Shown here: one piece after another, positions 8,152 through 17,035 of the stretch | How positions within the stretch are numbered: the first letter of the stretch is position 1 | Layout of the letters: each line of letters starts with the position of its first letter | Origin: Anaerolineaceae bacterium | GTDB taxonomy: Bacteria; Chloroflexota; Anaerolineae; Anaerolineales; Anaerolineaceae | Assembly: GCA_029975475.1 (NCBI GenBank) | Contig: JARKPB010000008.1 | Location: 930,001-994,000 of the forward strand | Direction of reading: 5' to 3' | DNA: 64,000 nucleotides | Position numbers and translations under genes: made by a program | The notes under the pieces: generated by a model | Seen by the model: only the letters and a program-made list of their open reading frames with translations | The model's database searches: none | What the model was told of the DNA's origin: nothing

Positions 8152-9021
8152 ATGGAAATCAAGCTGCGAAAATACTTCACGCCGGCGAGAAAAGAGAAAA
8201 TAGGCGAATCAACCCTGATCCTGTTCGGTCTAATCACGGTACTGCCCATCATTGCCCTGATCGTTTTTATCATCATCAAGGGTCTGCCGGCAATCAGCTG
8301 GACCTTTCTCACTGAAATGCCCAAAAACGGGATGCGCGAAGGCGGCATACTCCCCGCAATCATCGGCACATTTTATTTGACCCTCGGCACGGCTCTGTTC
8401 GCTGTGCCCCCGGGAATCGCAGCCGCCATATTTCTGGCGGAATACGCGCCGGACAACCGGGCGACCCGTCTGATCCGCATCGCGATTGTCAACCTGGCTG
8501 GAATACCCTCGGTTGTCTACGGCCTTTTCGGACTGGGGTTGTTTGTCATCTTCCTGAAGTTCGGGATCAGCATCCTGGCGGCTTCTTTGACGCTTTCCAT
8601 TATGACCCTGCCGGTGATTATCAGCACAGCAGAAGAAGCGCTGCGGGCTGTGCCTTCTTCCTTCCGGGTTGTCTCGATATCCCTGGGAGCGACCCGCTGG
8701 CAGACCATCCGCAGGATCGTGTTACCGCAGGCTCTCCCCGGCATCCTCACCGGGGTGATCCTGGGGTTAGAGCGCGCCGCGGGAGAAACAGCCCCGATAT
8801 TATTTACCGGAGCCGCGTTTTTCCTGCCCCGCCTGCCGCAATCGCCTATGGATGCCACCATGGCTCTGCCTTATCATTTATTTGTGATTTCAACCCAGGT
8901 GCCCGGGATGCCGGTGGATATTCAGTACGGCACCGTCCTGGTTTTACTGGCATTCGTTCTCGGAATGAACATTCTGGCTTCCGTCATTCGATCCCGCGCG
9001 CGAGCCCGGCGACAGTGGTAG
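8152..9021 (+). CDS. pstA: Phosphate ABC transporter permease PstA
   Basis: A 289-residue membrane partner of PstC with about six transmembrane segments. It has the same EAA-type loop, SISLGATRWQTIRRIVLPQALPGILTG, around residues 175-200, followed by ERAAGETAPILFTGAAF, which is typical of PstA. GAGGATG just before the ATG acts as the ribosome-binding site. The stop lies 2 nt before the pstB ATG, consistent with one pstSCAB operon. Confidence 0.94.
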   Translation: MEIKLRKYFTPARKEKIGESTLILFGLITVLPIIALIVFIIIKGLPAISWTFLTEMPKNGMREGGILPAIIGTFYLTLGTALFAVPPGIAAAIFLAEYAPDNRATRLIRIAIVNLAGIPSVVYGLFGLGLFVIFLKFGISILAASLTLSIMTLPVIISTAEEALRAVPSSFRVVSISLGATRWQTIRRIVLPQALPGILTGVILGLERAAGETAPILFTGAAFFLPRLPQSPMDATMALPYHLFVISTQVPGMPVDIQYGTVLVLLAFVLGMNILASVIRSRARARRQW

Positions 9022-9023
9022 GT

Positions 9024-9779
9024 ATGGAAAAAATTCTGATTCGCGATTTTTCCCTCACGTATTCAGACGGCCAGGAATCCTTAAAGCAGGTGAATCTGGC
9101 GGTCCCTGAAAACGCGATCACCGTCCTTTTTGGCCCGGCGGGGGGCGGTAAAAGTTCGCTCTTACGCTCGATCAACCGCCTCAACGAACTGGCAGATGTG
9201 GCCGAGCAAAAAGGGCAAATCCTACTCAACGGTCAGGACATCTACGCCCCCGGGGTTAACCCAATTGATATCCGCCGCAAAGTTGGCATGGTGTTTTCCA
9301 GGCCGGTGGTCTTGCCCTTATCAATTTATGACAACGTGATTTATGGAAATTCCGTTGCCGGTCAAAAAAACCGCAAACTTCTCGATCAACAGGTTGAGAC
9401 CGCACTCCGGCAGGCGGTTTTATGGGAAGAAGTTCACGACCGTCTTAATGACCCGGCGGCCATGCTTTCCGGGGGGCAGCAGCAGCGTCTTTGCCTTGCC
9501 CGCGTCCTGGCGCTGGAACCTGAAGTCATCATGCTGGACGAACCCACCTCTGCCCTTGATCCAGTCTCGACATCAAAAATCGAAAGCCTGCTGCAGGAAC
9601 TTAAACGCACCTACACAATCATCCTGGCGCCCCACAACACCCAGCAGGCCGCCCGCATGGCGGATTTCGCCGCCTTCTTTTTACAGGGCGAACTGATCGA
9701 ATACGGCACGGGCGACATTATGTTTACCCGACCCAAAGATCAAAGGACTCAGGATTATATATCCGGCCGTTTTGGTTAA
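9024..9779 (+). CDS. pstB: Phosphate ABC transporter ATP-binding protein
   Basis: A 251-residue ATPase that powers PstCA. Walker A is GPAGGGKS (residues 37-44; the more usual form is GPSGCGKS), then the signature LSGGQQQRLCLARVLA, Walker B VIMLDEPTSALDP and the switch histidine in APHNTQQA. ATG 9024 is taken as the start, 2 nt after pstA; an in-frame GTG at 9015 would overlap pstA by 7 nt. It is the last gene of the operon; the T-box promoter begins 15 nt after its stop codon, with no clear terminator between. Confidence 0.93.
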   Translation: MEKILIRDFSLTYSDGQESLKQVNLAVPENAITVLFGPAGGGKSSLLRSINRLNELADVAEQKGQILLNGQDIYAPGVNPIDIRRKVGMVFSRPVVLPLSIYDNVIYGNSVAGQKNRKLLDQQVETALRQAVLWEEVHDRLNDPAAMLSGGQQQRLCLARVLALEPEVIMLDEPTSALDPVSTSKIESLLQELKRTYTIILAPHNTQQAARMADFAAFFLQGELIEYGTGDIMFTRPKDQRTQDYISGRFG

Positions 9780-9794
9780 AACGCAACCAGGCTA

Positions 9795-9822
9795 TTGACA
9801 AAGCTGAATTTGCCCCTATAAT
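9795..9822 (+). promoter_or_regulatory. Consensus promoter of the T-box operon
   Basis: Perfect TTGACA (9795-9800), 16-nt spacer, perfect TATAAT (9817-9822). Transcription should start near 9829, just 5' of T-box Stem I. Confidence 0.85.
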
Positions 9823-9828
9823 CAAGGA

Positions 9829-10130
9829 AATTAATAATCAAAAACGTAGAGAGGGAAGAGTACTTTTCTCCCAGTCGGCACAGAGAGCAGGAACAGGTGA
9901 GAGCCTGCCCGAACCGAGAAAAGGAATGGGCCCTGGAGTTGCAGGGTGAAAGGTAGCGAGTAGCCCGCGCCGGAGTTACCACCGTTATCCAGGTAAAGGG
10001 TATAGATTGTATCGTACCCAAAAAAGTGAGGCTGGCAAAACCCCTGGTGCTATCACCGGGGATTTTTTTTCAGCCTAACTGGGGTGGCACCGCGGACTTC
10101 AAGTTCGTCCCCTTTGGGACGAACTTTTTT
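9829..10130 (+). promoter_or_regulatory. Tryptophan-specific T-box riboswitch
   Basis: A tRNA-sensing leader of about 300 nt. Stem I elements include the loop-E AGTAC near 9859-9862 and the distal GGTGAGAGCC (9896-9905). The specifier loop reads GAA-TGG-GCC with the codon UGG (Trp) at 9927-9929. The T-box core TGGCACCGCGG lies at 10085-10095; its UGGC bulge would pair with a GCCA acceptor end, as in tRNA-Trp with discriminator G. A terminator (10101-10111 / 10116-10126, then U4) competes with the antiterminator. Uncharged tRNA-Trp should therefore switch on the downstream trpB2. A second hairpin at 10041-10060 is followed by U8 that can also pair inside Stem III. Confidence 0.93.
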
Positions 10131-10174
10131 ATTGTCCGTCCCCAGAAAATTTATATCTTATTGAGAGGTGTGCC

Positions 10175-11554
10175 ATGTCTGAAACAACCAAATATATCCT
10201 GCACGAGTCCGATCTGCCAAAATTCTGGTACAACATCGCCGCAGACAGCCCGATTCCGCCAGCGGCCGTTCTGCACCCCGGAACGCACCAACCGGTAACG
10301 CCTGATTTTCTATCGGCCCTCTTTCCAGCGGGCCTGATTGAGCAGGAAGTATCCACGGAAAGATATATTGAAATCCCGACTGAAGTCAGGGAAATTTACA
10401 AATTGTGGCGGCCGACCCCGCTGCTGCGCGCCCGGCGGCTGGAAAAAGCGTTAGACACACCGGCGCATATTTATTACAAATATGAAGGGGTATCCCCGAG
10501 CGGCAGCCATAAATCCAATACCGCGGTTCCGCAGGCATTTTATAACAAAATTGACGGCACCCGCGCCATGACCACTGAAACTGGTGCTGGACAGTGGGGA
10601 ACGGCTTTATCCATGGCCTGTCAGTTCTTTGGACTGGATCTGGAAGTTTACATGGTCAAGGTCTCATACAATCAGAAACCTTACCGACGATTCTTGATGG
10701 AGACCTACGGCGCGCAAGTATACGCCAGTCCCAGCGAACGCACCCAGGCCGGGCGGACGATTCTTGGGGAAGACCCGGACAATCACGGCTCTCTCGGCAT
10801 CGCGATTTCTGAAGCGGTCGAAGCGGCCGCGGTGTCTGCCGGGCAGAAAAAATACGGTCTGGGGTCTGTGCTCAATCACGTGCTGCTCCACCAAACGGTC
10901 ATCGGCGAAGAAGCCCTCAAACAGATGGATCTGGCCGGAGAGTATCCCGACATGGTCATTGGGTGCGTGGGCGGCGGGTCGAACTTTGCTGGGATCGCTT
11001 TCCCATTCCTGCGGCAAAACCTGGTAGAGGGAAGAAAAACCCGTTTAATCGCGGTAGAACCGGCGGCTACCCCTTCCTTAACGCGGGGAATATATACCTA
11101 TGATTACGGAGATACCGCCCGGATGGCGCCAATTGTCAAAATGTATACTCTGGGTCATTCATTCATGCCGCCGGCGATTCACGCGGGCGGTTTGCGCTAC
11201 CATGGAATGGCGCCTCAACTCAGCGCGCTGTATTCCGGCGGTCTGATTGAAGCCGTCGCGGTAAATCAACTGGCGACCTTTGAAGCCGCGGTCACATTTG
11301 CGCGCACAGAAGGTATCTTGCCCGCGCCTGAATCGGCCCATGCCATCCGAACGGCAATGGATCAAGCCCTACTGGCGCGCGAGACTGGCGAGAAAAAGGT
11401 AATCTTGTTTAATCTCTCCGGGCACGGGCATTTTGATCTCTCCGCCTATCACCTGTATCAATCCGGAATGCTGGAGGATTTCGATTTTCCGCAGCGTGAA
11501 ATTGACAGCATCCCAGATCGAACGCCGAAGATTGATGAAGTTCTGGCCATGTAA
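10175..11554 (+). CDS. trpB: TrpB2-type tryptophan synthase beta chain
   Basis: A 459-residue PLP enzyme. The lysine that forms the Schiff base is K113 in SPSGSHKSN; the phosphate-binding GGGSN is at about residues 268-272. The long N-terminus and overall length match the TrpB2 (TrpB-like) family and not the roughly 400-residue TrpB1. TrpB2 condenses indole, or in some lineages another nucleophile, with serine or phosphoserine. No trpA is adjacent, so indole rescue rather than channelled synthesis is plausible. The Trp T-box upstream links it directly to tryptophan supply. GAGAGGTG precedes the ATG by 5 nt. Confidence 0.9.
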   Translation: MSETTKYILHESDLPKFWYNIAADSPIPPAAVLHPGTHQPVTPDFLSALFPAGLIEQEVSTERYIEIPTEVREIYKLWRPTPLLRARRLEKALDTPAHIYYKYEGVSPSGSHKSNTAVPQAFYNKIDGTRAMTTETGAGQWGTALSMACQFFGLDLEVYMVKVSYNQKPYRRFLMETYGAQVYASPSERTQAGRTILGEDPDNHGSLGIAISEAVEAAAVSAGQKKYGLGSVLNHVLLHQTVIGEEALKQMDLAGEYPDMVIGCVGGGSNFAGIAFPFLRQNLVEGRKTRLIAVEPAATPSLTRGIYTYDYGDTARMAPIVKMYTLGHSFMPPAIHAGGLRYHGMAPQLSALYSGGLIEAVAVNQLATFEAAVTFARTEGILPAPESAHAIRTAMDQALLARETGEKKVILFNLSGHGHFDLSAYHLYQSGMLEDFDFPQREIDSIPDRTPKIDEVLAM

Positions 11555-11555
11555 T

Positions 11556-11596
11556 AAAATCAGGGCAGTTCCCGGTGAACTGCCCTGATTTTTTTT
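11556..11596. terminator. Bidirectional intrinsic terminator after trpB2 and the histidine kinase
   Basis: A stem AATCAGGGCAGTTC / GAACTGCCCTGATT with loop CCGGT, a run of eight Ts on the plus side and an A-rich 5' flank (TTTTATTAC on the minus side). It serves both convergent genes. Confidence 0.88.
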
Positions 11597-14500
11597 ATTC
11601 CGCAATCGGAACCGTGATGTGAAAGGTGGTTCCCTTACGGTGTTCGGATTCAAACCAGATTTTACCGCCCTGCATCTCAACCAGGCTGCGGGTAATATTT
11701 AATCCCAGACCGGTGCCAGGTACTTCCCGTGTTTTGGGATCATCTGACCGGAAGAACTTCTGGAAGATCTTCTTCTGGTCTTCTTCTGAAATCCCAATCC
11801 CATTGTCTTTTACCCAGAGGTGGACCACTTCTTTCGCGCCTTGCGGATCCCACTGATTGTTACACTGCTCGGCGCCAATCAAGATCTCGCCGCCGCTTTC
11901 CGTGTATTTGTGCGCGTTGCTGACCAGATTGACCAAAACCTGAACCAGACGGGTGCGGTCAGCCCATACGCTGCCCAGGTTTTCCGGTAACTCGACCAGA
12001 AGCTGCTGCGTTTTTTCCTCAATTTGCTTTTTCGTAGAACGAACCACTTCTTCGACTGCTTCAGGAATCTGGACGGCATTGAATTCGAGCTTCAACCGGC
12101 CAGCCTCAATCTTTGAGAGATCGTTTAGATCTGAGATTAAGGTGTTCATGCGGTCAATGTTGGAGCGGATTGTGCTCAGGAAACTCGCCTGAGCTTCGTT
12201 GATCGGACCAACCGCTCCCGCGGCCAGGAGATCGTTATACCCTTTAATCGAGGTCATCGGGTTCTTCAATTCATGAGCGACGAAGGAAACAAATTCGCTT
12301 TTGGCGAGGTTGGCTGCCTGAACCGCGGCGTAAAGCTGCGCATTGGCGATCGAAACCGCTGCGTGGTCAGCCAGGCGCTGTAAAAATCCGAAACGGGTTT
12401 CGGAAACCAGGTCCTCATTTTCAGATTCCAGCAAAACCAGTCCGATCGTGCCGCTTTCTCTCTGGATAGGCAGCAGCACCTGGGCTTTGGCTGAACTGAG
12501 CAGCCGAGGATCTCCTTCTTTTAGAATTCGCTTGATTGCGAGATCTTGTTCGCTTATGTTATCCAGCGATAAATCGCTCAATGGAATGACCCCGTTTTCA
12601 TACCGGTCAAGCTCGGTTGAATAACCCATTTGCGCCTGAACTCTGACCGTATTATCGACCAGCAAACCGACCAGCCCTGCCGGCGCGGCGGTCTGGCGGA
12701 CTGCCCATTCCAGGGTGATCTGCATCGCCCTGCGGGTGTCGAGGGTGGTGTTCAATTCGCGGTCAATCCGCTGCATGACCGATAATTCCTCAACTCTGGC
12801 GGCAAGTTCCTGATCGGTCAGTGTATACAGACGGGCATTCTCGAGCGCCACCGCTGCCTGAGCAGCAAACGCCAGCAGAAGATTCGTGTCATCGCGGTTA
12901 AACGGAGATCCGTCGCGCTTATTAATGACCTCCAGAACGCCAATCACCTTATCTTTGACGATCATCGGCACGACCAGTAAGGCGCGGGTTACAAAACCGG
13001 TTGCCTGATCATTTTGATTAAACCAACCTGGTGTCGTGGTCACGTCGTTCGAGATGACCGGCTCGCGGGTGGTGGCTGATTTTCCGACCAGCCCGGCAGT
13101 CAGCGGCATCCGCCGGTTTACCAGGTCTTCGGCGACGGGACCAACCGTGGCTTTAAATACCAGTTCCCTGGTTTCTTCATCAACCATCAAAAGGCTGCCC
13201 GCTTCACAGTTCAAGATCATGGTCGCTTTTTCAAGGATGGTTTGCAGCAGCGGCTCAACATCCAGCGTCTGGGTCAATTGCCGGTTGACCTCGTTCAGGG
13301 TGGCCATTTGAACCGCCCGCCGCTCTGATTCAAGCAGCAAACGCGCCTTGACGATCGCGCCGGCCACCTGATCTGCGATGGACTGCAGCAGGTTGATCTC
13401 CTCTGTTGTGTAGACTTCGGATATTTTACGGTTGCCCAGACTGAGGACCCCGACCGTCTCCGCGCCAGTATTCAGCGGCACACAGGCCCAGGCATACAGG
13501 CCAGAACGAACAGATAAAAATCCGCGTTTTTGGGCTTCTGTCGCGTAATCATCGGTGACGATGGCTTTTCGCTGCTTGACAACAATATCTTCCAGGACAG
13601 CCCCAACCAGCGGCCGGCCGTCATTTTCTGTAAACCGCTCATTATTTTCCACATAAAATGCCTGCAGAAGGGTGCGGCTGGTGGAATCCAGCAAGGCGAG
13701 CTGAAAATCATCAGCCGGAATGATCTGGGTTACCTGGGTGTAAATTAGCTCGTATAAATCATCCAGGGTCAGGGTCACATTAACTCCTTGAGCCACCCTG
13801 GAAAGCACGTTCATCGCTTTGACCCGGTTTTCCATATTGGCCAGCACCTGGGCGCGCTCAATCGCCAGGGCTGCCTGGCTGGCCAGATCGCGCAAATACC
13901 CCAGTTCCCTGGAGGTGTAATATTCACCGGAGATTCTTTGGCCGAGGGCAATCCAGCCAGCCAGACGCCGCGTGCCCGGCAAGGGTATAAACAGGTTTGT
14001 TCCCAGCAGGCTGATCCGGTTTCGATCCTGCACAAGCGATTCGGGCAGATTATCCAGGCTGCCAAACACCAGCGGACCGTTGGCTTCAGTAATTTCCTTA
14101 ACAAGCATGGATTTAAAGGAAAAGCGCAAATCGGAACTTAATCGTCCTGACTCATCCGGAGTGGCGGTATATTGATCGTTAAATGGATCCAGAATGTAGA
14201 TATGCAGCCGGCCGGGAGCAAGCGTATCGCTTAATTCTCTTCGTAACTGCTTCAGCAGGGAGGCTAAATCGATCGCGGAGGATACCTGCTGGGCGAACTG
14301 GCGGATTCGGTCCTGATAAACCCTTTCGCCGCGGAAGAAGATGCGGTCCACCGCGTTCTGCAGCGCCTGGCGGGCAGGCAAAAAGAGCAAGGCAATTAAG
14401 AAAACCAGAATACCAGTGATGATCGGATTGCCGCTGTTCACCACGGTGGAGCCAATCAATCCAAACCCGGCGACCATCAGGCCGTAACCAACCGCAACCA

Positions 14501-15614
14501 GGACCGCCATGAGGGTGTAAAGTACCGCGCGGCTGAGGATGTAATCCGTAGAAAGCAAGCGGTAGCGCTGAATGGTGTACGCCGAGGCGAGGGGGAAAGC
14601 CACCATCGGCAGGAACAGCAGGGAGGAAAATGGGATGGTGGTCATCAGAAACTGGGACAATACGAGCCAGATCGCGATCGGCGCAAAAGAGATCGCAGTG
14701 CTGATGAGAATCAATCGAATCTGCTCGCGTTCCAGGTAGGAGGTACGCGGATAGCGGCGGAAGCCCAGCCAGCAAATCGCAATCACAAAAGCCAGCCCTG
14801 AAAAAGCAAATTCGATCCGCCAAAGGATGGAAAAAATCAGCGGTTGAGTGAGATTGTACGACCAGGCCAGACTGAACACGCCCAGCCCCAGGCTTATCCC
14901 GTACCAGACCCAGCGCAGGACAGGCAAACGGCGGATGATCGGATCTTCACCCGGGAAGAGCAGCGGAAGGGTGAGTATTGCCCCGCCAGCAAGCGCCAGG
15001 GACAGGGTCCAGAGCCAGGTAAAAGCATGCGTGGAATAGAGATCAAAAAGCCCCGCAGTGCAAATCGCCACGGAGGTCGTGAAAATCACAAATGCACGCC
15101 CTTCCCGCGTGTGACGGCGGAGAAAGAAGACCCATAAAGCGCTGACCAGATAAAACAGACCAATGATATAGGGCACGTAATGATAAGCCCAGCGGTCATT
15201 GTCCGGAAAAGTGATCAGGTTAATAGAAAATTCTTCCAGGCTGCCCTGCGGGGACCGAACTTTCAACATCACCTGCGCGCCGACAGGGAGGGACCCGAGG
15301 GTGTCAGTCAGGTTTTGCGGCGACGTCACAGCCGTGCCGTTGACATCTATGATCTGGTAACCAAAAGACAGGCCGGCTGATCTGGCAGGCCAGACAGATG
15401 GGCTGGCGCTGGAATCGAGGTCATTGATCATCAGATTCTGTTCGATGAACGCGCCAATGAATGGTTTTTCCATCCATGAGGCCGCGAGAAAAGGTGCAGC
15501 GAGGAAAACCGCCAGCGCGAGCATCACGTAAAAGAAGGTCAGCACCTGGGGCAGCGCCTGCCTCAATCGTAATCCACTGATGGGTGTGTCAATTCCAGAA
15601 GTGCGATCCTGCAT
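11595..15614 (-). CDS. Multi-GAF membrane sensor histidine kinase
   Basis: A 1339-residue kinase. One transmembrane helix (about 24-46) is followed by an external PDZ-like segment (GYQIIDVNGTAVTSPQNL, about 85-140), then about eight more membrane helices (150-410). The cytoplasmic part has about four GAF-type modules (roughly 430-590, 605-770, 785-945, 960-1100), a HisKA domain with the phospho-acceptor His1114 in FVAHELKNPM, and an ATPase domain with N-box N1233, DNGIGIS and GTGLGLN. The input could be both a small molecule and a membrane signal. No response regulator is adjacent; the lipoprotein gene lies 90 nt upstream on the same strand. Confidence 0.88.
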   Translation of the reverse strand: MQDRTSGIDTPISGLRLRQALPQVLTFFYVMLALAVFLAAPFLAASWMEKPFIGAFIEQNLMINDLDSSASPSVWPARSAGLSFGYQIIDVNGTAVTSPQNLTDTLGSLPVGAQVMLKVRSPQGSLEEFSINLITFPDNDRWAYHYVPYIIGLFYLVSALWVFFLRRHTREGRAFVIFTTSVAICTAGLFDLYSTHAFTWLWTLSLALAGGAILTLPLLFPGEDPIIRRLPVLRWVWYGISLGLGVFSLAWSYNLTQPLIFSILWRIEFAFSGLAFVIAICWLGFRRYPRTSYLEREQIRLILISTAISFAPIAIWLVLSQFLMTTIPFSSLLFLPMVAFPLASAYTIQRYRLLSTDYILSRAVLYTLMAVLVAVGYGLMVAGFGLIGSTVVNSGNPIITGILVFLIALLFLPARQALQNAVDRIFFRGERVYQDRIRQFAQQVSSAIDLASLLKQLRRELSDTLAPGRLHIYILDPFNDQYTATPDESGRLSSDLRFSFKSMLVKEITEANGPLVFGSLDNLPESLVQDRNRISLLGTNLFIPLPGTRRLAGWIALGQRISGEYYTSRELGYLRDLASQAALAIERAQVLANMENRVKAMNVLSRVAQGVNVTLTLDDLYELIYTQVTQIIPADDFQLALLDSTSRTLLQAFYVENNERFTENDGRPLVGAVLEDIVVKQRKAIVTDDYATEAQKRGFLSVRSGLYAWACVPLNTGAETVGVLSLGNRKISEVYTTEEINLLQSIADQVAGAIVKARLLLESERRAVQMATLNEVNRQLTQTLDVEPLLQTILEKATMILNCEAGSLLMVDEETRELVFKATVGPVAEDLVNRRMPLTAGLVGKSATTREPVISNDVTTTPGWFNQNDQATGFVTRALLVVPMIVKDKVIGVLEVINKRDGSPFNRDDTNLLLAFAAQAAVALENARLYTLTDQELAARVEELSVMQRIDRELNTTLDTRRAMQITLEWAVRQTAAPAGLVGLLVDNTVRVQAQMGYSTELDRYENGVIPLSDLSLDNISEQDLAIKRILKEGDPRLLSSAKAQVLLPIQRESGTIGLVLLESENEDLVSETRFGFLQRLADHAAVSIANAQLYAAVQAANLAKSEFVSFVAHELKNPMTSIKGYNDLLAAGAVGPINEAQASFLSTIRSNIDRMNTLISDLNDLSKIEAGRLKLEFNAVQIPEAVEEVVRSTKKQIEEKTQQLLVELPENLGSVWADRTRLVQVLVNLVSNAHKYTESGGEILIGAEQCNNQWDPQGAKEVVHLWVKDNGIGISEEDQKKIFQKFFRSDDPKTREVPGTGLGLNITRSLVEMQGGKIWFESEHRKGTTFHITVPIAE

Positions 15615-15704
15615 TTCAACCTCATTTATTTGTTTATGCGCACAGATAAATTATACTTTCGCCTGTTCGCATTGAGCTTCGGTGACAATTAACAGTTTAG
15701 ATAA

Positions 15705-16988
15705 CTACGGGCAAAGATCCGCAGGTAAAAATTCCCGGTTCGTGAATCCAAAGCGCTGCGCGCCTAACTCCTCAAGAACATGGAGGTTGCGTCTGCCCCA
15801 CTGCATCAATAATTCACAGGTCTTTTCGGGAGATTGACCGGCCCATTGATCCGCAAACTGGCTGACGGCTTCCAGATACGCCTGATTGACCGCACTGGTT
15901 TCAGCGTATTTGCGCAATTCAGCCGTCCAACGGTCTTGCGCGGCTTTATCCCCTTCCAGCACGGCGATCATTACCAGGCGAAATCTGGCGTAAGCATTGA
16001 TATATTCCTGTTCCAGAGCCGAATTGAGAAAGTCTTGATAAGGGGGTTGATTGATGGCGATTCGCTCAAAAATCGGCACAGCCCGATCAAACAGGCGTTG
16101 TTTAAAGAAAGCTTCGGCATCCTGTAATGCGTGAATACGGTATACCGCCGGCGCTTTCTCCTCGGCAGCCACCTGCCAGCGTCCAGTGTCCGCTGAATAT
16201 ACCCACACTCTGGTCAGCGAGCGCTGCACACCCGCGCTCACCGATTGTACCGAACTGCCGGTCACCCAGATCGCTGGCTTGCCGCCGCGGGGCCGAACTT
16301 CAATCACCGGGTTTGGCAGGTCGCTGCTCGCGCCTTCCATGCGGTTTTCAAGGCTTTGCCCGTTCCAATTGTATAGATGCAGCAGCTTTGAGCAGCTATA
16401 CGCATTACAGCTGGTGTAACCGGTCAAAATCTCAGTGCTTCCATCGCTGTTTAGATCCTGAGCGCGCTCAAAAGTCGGGGCTGAAGTCCCTTCTGGCGAC
16501 GCGCTCTTCCAAACCAGTGAACATTGCATTTCGCCGCAAAGATAGACCAGCATCAGGCCGCTTTTAGGGCTGAGGCGTGAATCCGGATCGGGAATGGACA
16601 GCACGTAATCCGGTTTGCCGTCGTGGTTGAGATCGGTGATCAATATTTGCTGCCTGTCCAGGGTGATGTTTTCAGCCTGAAATGCTTCACGGATCAGTTC
16701 TTCGGGCAGGTTCGGTTTTAAATTCAGCTCCATCCGGCAGGGCAGCCCGGGAAACCCGGACAGCGCTGCTTTTCCGTTACAAAGGAATATAGGCTCGCTG
16801 GTTGGTTGAAGGTTCGCTTTTGGAGCAGGGTCTAGCAGCCAGGGCGTGGGGCTTGGAACGGCCGGAAAAACGGGAGTCACCGTGTTCGTAAAAGTTGATT
16901 TTGCCTCCTGAAAGGATTGCGCGCAGCCAGCCAGCAGCCCCAGAGAAAGAAGCAGTGCGAATATGATGATGATTCGGCGCTTAACCAT
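15705..16988 (-). CDS. Secreted lipoprotein with FG-GAP/VCBS-like motifs
   Basis: A 427-residue protein with a signal peptide ending in the lipobox LAGC (C22). A Pro/Thr-rich linker (about 37-65) follows. Two aspartate-rich loops, DLNHDGKPDY and DLNSDGSTEI, look like the calcium-binding loops of FG-GAP/VCBS beta-propeller repeats. The C-terminal third is helical and TPR-like (DAEAFFKQRLFDRAVPIFERIAI). The function is unknown. GAGGG lies 8 nt before the ATG. It may be co-transcribed with the histidine kinase (90 nt apart). Its minus-strand -10 TATAAT (17021-17026) overlaps the -10 of the divergent gene. Confidence 0.75.
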   Translation of the reverse strand: MVKRRIIIIFALLLSLGLLAGCAQSFQEAKSTFTNTVTPVFPAVPSPTPWLLDPAPKANLQPTSEPIFLCNGKAALSGFPGLPCRMELNLKPNLPEELIREAFQAENITLDRQQILITDLNHDGKPDYVLSIPDPDSRLSPKSGLMLVYLCGEMQCSLVWKSASPEGTSAPTFERAQDLNSDGSTEILTGYTSCNAYSCSKLLHLYNWNGQSLENRMEGASSDLPNPVIEVRPRGGKPAIWVTGSSVQSVSAGVQRSLTRVWVYSADTGRWQVAAEEKAPAVYRIHALQDAEAFFKQRLFDRAVPIFERIAINQPPYQDFLNSALEQEYINAYARFRLVMIAVLEGDKAAQDRWTAELRKYAETSAVNQAYLEAVSQFADQWAGQSPEKTCELLMQWGRRNLHVLEELGAQRFGFTNREFLPADLCP

Positions 16989-17020
16989 TCATAACCCTCT
17001 TTTATTTACCGGTTCAGGTC

Positions 17021-17028
17021 ATTATACT
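17021..17028. promoter_or_regulatory. Shared -10 region of two divergent genes
   Basis: ATTATACT reads as TATACT (17023-17028) on the plus strand, ending 7 nt before the ATG at 17036, and as TATAAT (17026-17021) on the minus strand for the lipoprotein gene. Only one polymerase could occupy it at a time. Confidence 0.5.
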
Positions 17029-17035
17029 CATTATC

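Noticed and set aside
14179-14823. 214-aa minus-strand frame within the histidine kinase
   Set aside because: It lies in another frame of the kinase membrane region, is rich in His/Pro/Arg and has no start signal.
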